A DNA stretch of 5,018 bases from Fimbriimonadia bacterium (GTDB taxonomy: Bacteria; Armatimonadota; Fimbriimonadia; Fimbriimonadales; Fimbriimonadaceae): positions 1 to 5,018 of the forward strand of contig JALGXY010000046.1 of NCBI GenBank assembly GCA_029824495.1, in the 5' to 3' direction. The notes below the pieces were generated by a model. The model was not told where the DNA came from. It did no database searches and worked only from the letters and a program-made list of their open reading frames with translations. Positions within the stretch are counted from its first letter, which is position 1. Each line of letters starts with the position of its first letter. The translations under genes were made by a program, and so were the position numbers. Below are positions 1 through 5,018 of this stretch, one piece after another.

Positions 1-1857
1 GTGATCGACCTCGTCTGGTTCAACCAGCATTGGATCGGCAAAGAGCTGCAGAAAGTCAAAGGCGAGATCATCGCTTACGGCATGGTGAAGGAGGGCAGGC
101 GTGGTCTCGAGATGCACAGTGTTGAGTGGGAGGCGATCGACGATGACGACGACGCAGAAGACTTCGCGAGAATCGTCCCGGTCTACGGCCTAAAGGAAGG
201 AGTGCCCCAATGGGCGATGAGGCAGGCAGCCGCCAGCGCGATTGAATACTTCGCTTCTCAGGTGCCCGAATCGCTGCCCGACTCGCTTCGAAAGGCTCAC
301 CGGCTGAATCAGGTCGGCTGGTGCCTGCGCCAGATGCACATGCCTGAATCTGAGCGGGCCCGACTGGACGCCCGTCGACGGCTCGTGTTCGAGGAGTTCT
401 TCTATCTTCAGCTCGCTCTACAGATGATGAAGCGGGAAACCGCCCAAGAGGTCGGCATCGCGTTCCCGATTGACGACCCTCCTGTTCAGCCGACTGGAGG
501 CAGCCTTTTTGCCGAGAACGACAAGCACTCCACGATCGAAGAGGAGGTCTGCAGAATGCTGCCATATGAGCTGACAGGCGCCCAGCAGCGTGTGGTCAGT
601 GAAATCTGGGCAGACATGAAGCGTGGCGCTCCAATGAATCGCCTGGTTCAAGGAGACGTTGGCTCGGGAAAGACCGCAGCTGCGGCCTGTGCGATCCTCG
701 CCGCTGTTCGCTGCGGTTATCAAGCAGCCATGATGGCGCCGACCGAAATCCTGGCCGAGCAGCACTTCTTGGGTTTAAAGAAGCTCTTCGAGCCGATGGG
801 GATCACCGTCGCGCTCTTGGTTGGCAAGCAGACCGCGCAGCAGAAGCGCAAAGCCCTGCAGCAGGCAGCCTCGGGAGAGGCGCAGATCTGCATCGGCACT
901 CATGCCCTGATTCAAGAAGGCGTGGAATTCCACAAACTAGGATTGGCTGTGATCGACGAGCAGCACCGGTTTGGTGTGATGCAGCGAGCCGCCCTTCGGC
1001 AGAAGAGCGATACCCACCCCGACGTGCTGGTCATGACGGCAACGCCGATCCCGCGGACCCTTACGATGACCATCTACGGTGACCTGAGCGTCAGCGTGAT
1101 CGACGAGCTTCCTCCTGGCCGCAAACCCATCAAGACCCACTGGAAGCGGGCGAACGAACGGGCCAAGGTGTATCAGGGAGTCCGCAAAATGATCGACGAA
1201 GGCCGCCAGGCGTACTTTGTCTGCCCCATGATTGCCGATTCGCCGAAGATGCAGGCTCAGGCGGCAGAGGATCTCCATTATCGGCTCAAGGAGGAGGTCT
1301 ATCCGGATCTGGAGATCGGGCTGCTTCACGGCCAGATGAAAGGTGTTGAAAAGGAGGAGATCATGGAGCGGTTCCGCAAAGGCGAGATTCAGATTCTTGT
1401 CGCAACCGTGGTGATCGAAGTCGGAATCGATGTTCCGAACGCGACAGTGATGGTGATCGAGGATGCGTTCCGGTTCGGCCTGTCGCAGCTCCACCAGCTT
1501 CGCGGCAGAGTCGGCCGAGGCGATCATCAGTCGTTCTGCATTCTCATCTCGGATGCACAGACGCCGGACGCTGAGCAGCGGCTCTCGATCATGCAGCGAA
1601 CATCTGACGGGTTCGAGATCGCCGAAGAGGATCTCAAGATCCGTGGACCGGGTGACATGGCGGGCACCCGGCAGAGTGGTCGAGCAGAGTTTTTGGTAGC
1701 AGACCTGATCAATGACCAGAAGCAGCTCGAAATCGCGCGTCAGGCTGCGATGGACATTCTCGACGAAGACCCGGACCTGGAAAGGCCAGAGCATCGGGCA
1801 CTTCTGGACCGGGCAAAAGAGCAGAGAAGCAGTCTGGCCCTCGCGACGGTCAGTTAG
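1..1857 (+). CDS. recG: ATP-dependent DNA helicase RecG, 5' end cut by the window
   Basis: RecG is a cytoplasmic superfamily 2 double-stranded DNA translocase that regresses stalled forks and unwinds Holliday junctions, D-loops and R-loops. The reading frame is open from base 1 to a TAG at 1855-1857 (618 codons visible). Seen: the second half of the wedge OB-fold (about 1-60), the wedge/linker with VYGLKEG at 61-67, then the helicase core. Walker A GDVGSGKT is at 218-225, the DEQH box at 319-322, motif III TAT at 346-348, LLHGQ at 441-445, and the motif V/VI block at about 467-507 ending in QLRGRVGRG. The TRG-like segment GPGDMAGTRQSG is at 549-560. The Walker lysine is residue 224 against about 302 in E. 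coli RecG, so roughly 80 or more N-terminal residues lie upstream. The GTG at base 1 is therefore an edge artefact and not the true start. Oddities: an acidic run DDDDD at 47-51 in the wedge, and V470 and F490 where the family usually has T and E. No frameshift is seen. Confidence 0.96.
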   Translation: MIDLVWFNQHWIGKELQKVKGEIIAYGMVKEGRRGLEMHSVEWEAIDDDDDAEDFARIVPVYGLKEGVPQWAMRQAAASAIEYFASQVPESLPDSLRKAHRLNQVGWCLRQMHMPESERARLDARRRLVFEEFFYLQLALQMMKRETAQEVGIAFPIDDPPVQPTGGSLFAENDKHSTIEEEVCRMLPYELTGAQQRVVSEIWADMKRGAPMNRLVQGDVGSGKTAAAACAILAAVRCGYQAAMMAPTEILAEQHFLGLKKLFEPMGITVALLVGKQTAQQKRKALQQAASGEAQICIGTHALIQEGVEFHKLGLAVIDEQHRFGVMQRAALRQKSDTHPDVLVMTATPIPRTLTMTIYGDLSVSVIDELPPGRKPIKTHWKRANERAKVYQGVRKMIDEGRQAYFVCPMIADSPKMQAQAAEDLHYRLKEEVYPDLEIGLLHGQMKGVEKEEIMERFRKGEIQILVATVVIEVGIDVPNATVMVIEDAFRFGLSQLHQLRGRVGRGDHQSFCILISDAQTPDAEQRLSIMQRTSDGFEIAEEDLKIRGPGDMAGTRQSGRAEFLVADLINDQKQLEIARQAAMDILDEDPDLERPEHRALLDRAKEQRSSLALATVS

Positions 1858-1875
1858 GCGGGTAGCCTCAAGATC

Positions 1876-2196
1876 ATGACTCCTGAAATTTCCTGCAAAG
1901 AGCTAAAGGCTGCGTTCGACCGTGGCGACAATCTTGTCCTGCTCGACGTTCGGGAGTCGTTTGAACTTGAAATTAGCCGATTTGACGACCTGGTCGAGAT
2001 CCCCATGGATGAGGTGATGTCTCGTATCGGGGAGCTGGACAAAGATGCCGACATCGTCGTGGTCTGCCGAACAGGCAACCGCAGCAGCACGATCACCGAT
2101 ATGCTGATCTCGGCCGGATTTAAAACTGTCCGCAACATGGCGGGCGGAATGAATGAGTGGGCCGATACAATCGACCCCTCAGTCTCAAAGTACTAA
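1876..2196 (+). CDS. Single-domain rhodanese (sulfurtransferase-like protein)
   Basis: A 106-residue cytoplasmic protein that is a single rhodanese domain from end to end, with no signal peptide or membrane segment. Seen: LLDVRE at 22-27, IPMDEV at 42-47, the active-site loop CRTGNRS at 64-70 with the presumed persulfide-carrying cysteine C64, then NMAGGMNEW at 87-95 and a tail ending DPSVSKY. An intact loop with cysteine suggests an active sulfur carrier that accepts sulfane sulfur and passes it on. The physiological donor and acceptor cannot be told from sequence. The DPS-x-x-Y type tail resembles rhodanese domains fused to MoeB/ThiF-like proteins, but no such enzyme is nearby. The gene starts 18 bases after the recG stop, so co-transcription is likely. 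The ATG at 1876 is the only start that gives the full domain. Its purine-rich stretch AGGCGGG (1856-1862) is too far away (13 bases) to be a good ribosome-binding site. The TAA overlaps the topA stop on the other strand. Confidence 0.9.
   Translation: MTPEISCKELKAAFDRGDNLVLLDVRESFELEISRFDDLVEIPMDEVMSRIGELDKDADIVVVCRTGNRSSTITDMLISAGFKTVRNMAGGMNEWADTIDPSVSKY
2193..2196. other. Overlapping stop codons of convergent genes
   Basis: The rhodanese TAA occupies 2194-2196 on the plus strand. The topA TAG occupies 2195-2193 on the minus strand. The two coding regions thus share four bases tail to tail (CTAA on the plus strand). There is no intergenic space, so any terminator for either transcript must lie inside the opposite gene. 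I see no convincing hairpin plus T-tract on either side. Confidence 0.9.
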
Positions 2197-4772
2197 GACT
2201 TTTTCTTGCGCTTGAAGCTGCGCTTTTTGCTCGGCCCAGCAGCGATCTTGTCTTTTACTAGCTGAGCGGCCTGCTCTACAGTCAGCGATTCCGGATCTGT
2301 ACCTTTCGGCACGGTCGCATTGACCGATCCGTTCGTGACGTAGGGGCCATAGGGACCCTCCATTAGCTTGACTTCGCCCTCAATCTCAGGCAGAGTGCCG
2401 AAACTCTTGATCGCTTCACGGCTCGCTTTGCGCTTCGACTTCGCCAGGTGCTCCAGCGCCTGGTCGAGAGTGAGCCCCGCACCTTCGCGCCAGTCGCCGA
2501 CATTTGCGTTCAGATCACCACAGGTGATGTAGGCCCCGTATCGGCCGAGCGCGAGTTTGATTTCGTTGCTCGTCTCCGGGTGAGTGCCGATGATTCTCGG
2601 ATAGGACATGAGAGTATCAAGGTCGGCCTGCGTGATCTCGTCCTGTTTGAGGTCTGGTGGGAAAGTGACGCGCTTCGGCTTCTCTTCGCCATCTGATTCA
2701 ACTTCGAGATAGGCGCCGTACCGCCCTTTCTTTGCAAAGATCTTCTTGCCGCCGACTTCACCGACAGCTTTCGGCCCTTCGGCGCTCGCCTTCAGCAGGT
2801 CGGCAATTGTCTGCTCATCCAGGTCGGCTGGAGCGATGTCTTCCGGAAGGCTCGCCCGCTGCAGGTCTTCGCCCTTCTCCTGCTGGAGATAGGGGCCCTG
2901 GCGACCGATTTTGACGACCACTTTTTCAGCGACAGCGATCGCCGGATATTCGATATCGGCGGTCTTGTCTTTGATCTGCTGGTCGATGCCGAGCCCGGAG
3001 TCTCCGCCTTCATAAAATCCTCTCAAATGGGCAACCGGATCTCGGTCCCCTTCGGCGATCTCGTCCAGTTCGGTCTCCATCTGGGCTGTAAAGCCGATGT
3101 CGACCAGGTCACTGAATGCTCCCTCAAGAAGCTCGGTTACTGCGAAAGCCGTAAAGGTTGGGATCAGCTCGTTCTTCTTTTTGAAGACGTATCCTCGGTC
3201 CTGGATCGTCCCGATGATGCTGGCGTAGGTGCTGGGGCGGCCAATGCCTTCTGATTCCAGCGTTCTGATCAGGGTCGCTTCTGTGTATCGCGCTGGCGGC
3301 CGAGTCGTGTGTTCTGTTGCTTCGATCGCCTCGGGTGAGACGGTTTCGCCTTCGGACAGCTTGGGCAGTCGTGCCTCTTCTTCCTTGGCCTCGTCCGTGC
3401 CGACTTCGTAGACTCTCAAAAACCCGGGAAACGCGATTCTCTTGCCTGATGCACCGAAGATGAGCTCTCTTCCCGATTCCTCAACTGAAACTTGGGCTTT
3501 GGTTCGCTCGACTTTGGCTTTGGCCATCTGGCAGGCCATTGTTCGCTTCCAGATCAGTTCGTACAGTCGTTTCTGCTCAGCAGAAAGGTGGCTGGCGAGC
3601 TGCTGCGGGGTTCGATTGACGTCTGTCGGTCGAATCGCTTCATGAGCCTCCTGTGCATTCTTGGCTCGGCTGCGGTAGCGGTTCGGTTTTTCGGGGACGT
3701 ACTCCGCACCGTATTCGCTCTTGATGAATCCGCGTGCTTCGTTGACAGCTCGGTCTGCGAGGGCAAGGCTGTCTGTTCGCATATAGGTGATCAGACCGGT
3801 GCGCTCACCGGCAAGATCGATGCCCTCATAGAGCTCCTGGGCGATCTGCATTGTCCGCCTTGCCGGCCATCCAAATTTGCGGTTTGCATCCTGCTGGAGC
3901 GTCGAGGTCATAAATGGCGGAGGAGGATTTTCGACGCCCGGCTTGGTCTCGACAGAGATCACCTTCCAAGGCGACGCCGATTTCAGGTTTGATGCTGCTG
4001 AGTTCGCCTCATCTTTCTTCAGCCAGAACGAGTTCTTTTCAGATAGGCTGCCGGTCGAGTCGAAGCTCTGCCCCGTCGCCAGCTTGCTGTCGTCGATCCG
4101 CTGAAGTTTGGCGGTGAAGCTTCCAGCTTCAGCCTGAAGGACTGCTTCGATGCCGCTGTAGCTGACAATGGTGAAGGCTTTTCGTTCTCTTTCTCGCAGG
4201 ACGATCAGCCGAACGGCGACGCTTTGTACACGACCAGCGCTGAGCTTTGGCGCCACTTTCTTCCAGAGAACTGGTGAAAGGGAATAACCGTAGAGCCGGT
4301 CAAGGATTCGGCGAGTCTCCTGTGCTTTGACCAGATCCTCGTCGAGGCTTCGCGGTTTGTTGAGGGCTGCCTCGATCGCCTCAGGAGTGATTTCGTGAAA
4401 GACGATTCTCTCGACTTTGGTCGATTTCTTCGGCTTCAGCACTTGAAGGACGTGCCAGGAGATGCTCTCACCTTCGCGATCTTCATCAGTTGCGAGCAGG
4501 ATGCGCTCGGCGGCTTTGGCAGCTTTTCTCAGTTCTGCGACCTGTTTCGACTTGCCCGATGAGATCACATAGATCGGTTCGTAGTCGGCCTCGATATTGA
4601 CGCCGAGCCGCGCCCATTTCTTCTTCTTGAACTCTTCCGGAATCTGATCGCTCTTCTCAGGAAGATCGCGGACATGTCCGTAAGAAGCGAGGACCGTATA
4701 GTCCTTGCCAAGAAATCGACTGATAGTCTTGGCTTTGGCCGGCGACTCAACAATGACTAGAGTTTTTGACAT
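2193..4772 (-). CDS. topA: DNA topoisomerase I (type IA), zinc-finger-free form
   Basis: This enzyme relaxes negative supercoils by cutting one strand through a 5'-phosphotyrosine link, passing the other strand and resealing, with Mg2+ in the Toprim site. The frame is complete (859 residues, close to E. coli TopA at 865). Seen: N-terminal Toprim domain with VESPAKAK at 8-15 (E9, K13) and the acidic triad D96, D98, E100 in TDEDREGE; LSAGRVQSVA at 177-186; PPPPFMTSTLQ at 283-293; catalytic tyrosine Y330 in GLITYMRTDS (codon at 3783-3785) with R332; QEAHEAIRPT at 374-383 (H377); GIGRPSTYASII at 509-520. After about residue 610 come four topoisomerase C-terminal repeats and a basic tail (849-859), with no C4 zinc fingers: the only cysteines are C414 and C751. 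Known family behaviour suggests that such repeats and tail bind DNA and aid processivity. The ATG at 4770-4772 is placed exactly where family members begin (MSKTLVIVES), although no Shine-Dalgarno sequence precedes it. No truncation or frameshift is seen. Confidence 0.97.
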   Translation of the reverse strand: MSKTLVIVESPAKAKTISRFLGKDYTVLASYGHVRDLPEKSDQIPEEFKKKKWARLGVNIEADYEPIYVISSGKSKQVAELRKAAKAAERILLATDEDREGESISWHVLQVLKPKKSTKVERIVFHEITPEAIEAALNKPRSLDEDLVKAQETRRILDRLYGYSLSPVLWKKVAPKLSAGRVQSVAVRLIVLRERERKAFTIVSYSGIEAVLQAEAGSFTAKLQRIDDSKLATGQSFDSTGSLSEKNSFWLKKDEANSAASNLKSASPWKVISVETKPGVENPPPPFMTSTLQQDANRKFGWPARRTMQIAQELYEGIDLAGERTGLITYMRTDSLALADRAVNEARGFIKSEYGAEYVPEKPNRYRSRAKNAQEAHEAIRPTDVNRTPQQLASHLSAEQKRLYELIWKRTMACQMAKAKVERTKAQVSVEESGRELIFGASGKRIAFPGFLRVYEVGTDEAKEEEARLPKLSEGETVSPEAIEATEHTTRPPARYTEATLIRTLESEGIGRPSTYASIIGTIQDRGYVFKKKNELIPTFTAFAVTELLEGAFSDLVDIGFTAQMETELDEIAEGDRDPVAHLRGFYEGGDSGLGIDQQIKDKTADIEYPAIAVAEKVVVKIGRQGPYLQQEKGEDLQRASLPEDIAPADLDEQTIADLLKASAEGPKAVGEVGGKKIFAKKGRYGAYLEVESDGEEKPKRVTFPPDLKQDEITQADLDTLMSYPRIIGTHPETSNEIKLALGRYGAYITCGDLNANVGDWREGAGLTLDQALEHLAKSKRKASREAIKSFGTLPEIEGEVKLMEGPYGPYVTNGSVNATVPKGTDPESLTVEQAAQLVKDKIAAGPSKKRSFKRKKKS
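2256..2915 (-). repeat. Four topoisomerase C-terminal repeat modules within TopA
   Basis: This is a protein-level repeat within topA, not a DNA repeat. Each module has a beta strand, a G-x-(Q/Y)-G-(P/A)-Y core, a variable turn and a short acidic-start helix. Cores are RQGPYL (624-629), RYGAYL (684-689), RYGAYI (744-749) and PYGPYV (807-812). They are followed by helices such as DEQTIADLL, TQADLDTLM, TLDQALEHL and TVEQAAQLV. The spacing between cores is about 60 residues. A feature of this kind replaces the zinc-ribbon tail of E. coli TopA. Module boundaries are approximate. Confidence 0.8.
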
Positions 4773-4911
4773 GGTCTACAGCAGAACGAAGGTCCGCGCT
4801 CGGAATGATATGGCCTTCGAGCAGGGGGCCCTAGGTCTGCCGATTCATTCAGCCGAGAGCCTCGTCCGAAGAAAAAGGACTCTTCAGCAGCCCAGAATGT
4901 TCTCAGAAAAT
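4773..4911. promoter_or_regulatory. Divergent intergenic region between topA and the exported-protein gene
   Basis: These 139 bases separate two genes that point away from each other, so by position they should contain both promoters. Signals are weak. For topA (minus strand) TATCAT, the complement of 4805-4810, matches five of six bases of a -10 box and would give a leader of about 26 bases. The hexamer 17 bases upstream (TAGGGC) is not a -35 box. For the plus-strand gene, no paired -35/-10 is visible. The plus-strand frame stays open through part of this region, with ATGs at 4810 and 4897 in phase with 4912, so the region would be shorter if an upstream start is used. No RNA gene, riboswitch or strong operator palindrome is recognised. 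Confidence 0.4.
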
Positions 4912-5018
4912 ATGATTAAGTCACTCAGACTCAGACTGATGCCGGTTCTTGTGCTGGTCGCTCTGCTGGTTCTGCCTTCGGCAGGAGCAGAAGAATGGCT
5001 CGGCATCTACATTAAGGG
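4912..5018 (+). CDS. Exported protein of unknown function, 3' end cut by the window
   Basis: Only the first 35 codons are visible before the window ends. They make a classical Sec signal peptide: a positive n-region (MIKSLRLRL, with K3, R6 and R8), a hydrophobic core (VLVLVALLVLP, 12-22) and an A-x-A site, A24-G-A26, followed by EE, predicting signal peptidase I cleavage after A26. There is no cysteine at the cleavage point, so it is not an obvious lipoprotein. The mature start reads EEWLGIYIK, which is too short for a family assignment. It loosely recalls the N-termini of some secreted transglutaminase-like proteins, but this is a guess. The ATG at 4912 is chosen because it puts the n-region right at the N-terminus. 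In-phase ATGs at 4897 (adds MFSEN) and 4810 (adds 34 residues) are alternatives. None has a good Shine-Dalgarno sequence. The gene is divergent from topA. Confidence 0.65.
   Translation, partial: MIKSLRLRLMPVLVLVALLVLPSAGAEEWLGIYIK

Noticed and set aside
1..3. GTG at the first base as the recG start codon
   Set aside because: The protein would start in the middle of the wedge OB-fold, about 80 residues short of E. coli RecG, so this is an internal valine codon at the window edge.
68..565. Minus-strand open frame of 165 codons opposite the 5' part of recG
   Set aside because: The translation is rich in Arg, Ser and Pro, typical of out-of-frame reading, and recG is clearly real on the other strand.
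937..1794. Long minus-strand open frame of 285 codons opposite recG
   Set aside because: It lies wholly antisense to the conserved helicase core of recG, and its translation shows no recognisable domain. It reflects codon composition of recG rather than a gene.
2208..2228. GCGC/GCGC stem with an eight-base loop followed by TTTTT, a possible terminator for the recG-rhodanese transcript
   Set aside because: A four-base stem is too short for a convincing intrinsic terminator, and the T run is explained by lysine and phenylalanine codons of the basic topA tail on the other strand.
3492..3992. Plus-strand open frame of 166 codons opposite topA
   Set aside because: It is antisense to the catalytic region of topA, which is intact and conserved, and its translation has no coherent motif.
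4894..4903. Small palindrome AGAATGTTCT upstream of the exported-protein gene, a possible operator
   Set aside because: It has only four-base arms and does not match a known SOS or other operator consensus. It is expected by chance in a window this size.
4911..4916. TATGAT resembling a -10 box
   Set aside because: It overlaps the start codon at 4912 and the bases 17 upstream (CAGCCC) are not a -35 element. It could only serve a downstream start that nothing supports.

Overview
The window is an ordinary stretch of bacterial chromosome with housekeeping genome-maintenance genes. GC content is moderate, in the mid-50s percent by eye. Genes are tightly packed and all readable proteins are clearly bacterial. 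The phylum cannot be fixed from sequence alone. The DNA topoisomerase I has no C-terminal zinc fingers and instead carries repeated topoisomerase C-terminal modules and a lysine/arginine tail. That architecture is best known from Actinobacteria but also occurs in several other phyla. The lack of good Shine-Dalgarno sequences at the visible starts is a weak hint towards a lineage that relies little on them. I could not go further than 'bacterium, phylum uncertain'.

Layout: (1) 1-1857, plus strand: recG, the branched-DNA helicase, missing its N-terminus at the window edge. (2) 1876-2196, plus strand: a small single-domain rhodanese (sulfurtransferase), 18 bases after recG and probably in the same transcript. 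(3) 2193-4772, minus strand: a complete topA (DNA topoisomerase I, 859 residues). It converges on the rhodanese gene so closely that the two stop codons overlap. (4) 4773-4911: the 139-base region between the divergent topA and the next gene, which presumably holds both promoters. (5) 4912 to the window end, plus strand: the first 35 codons of an exported protein with a textbook signal peptide. It is too short to identify.

How they work together: RecG remodels stalled replication forks and Holliday junctions, and topoisomerase I removes negative supercoils. Both belong to DNA maintenance, and in E. coli the two activities are functionally linked through R-loop control. They lie in opposite orientation here, so co-regulation is not implied. 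The rhodanese has no obvious link to either.

I looked for an undescribed system and did not find one. No CRISPR array, RNA gene, mobile element, toxin-antitoxin pair or defence gene is visible. The points worth a second look are the overlapping convergent stop codons, the recG-rhodanese pairing, two unusual residues in RecG helicase motifs, the lack of ribosome-binding signals, and the unidentified exported protein at the right edge.
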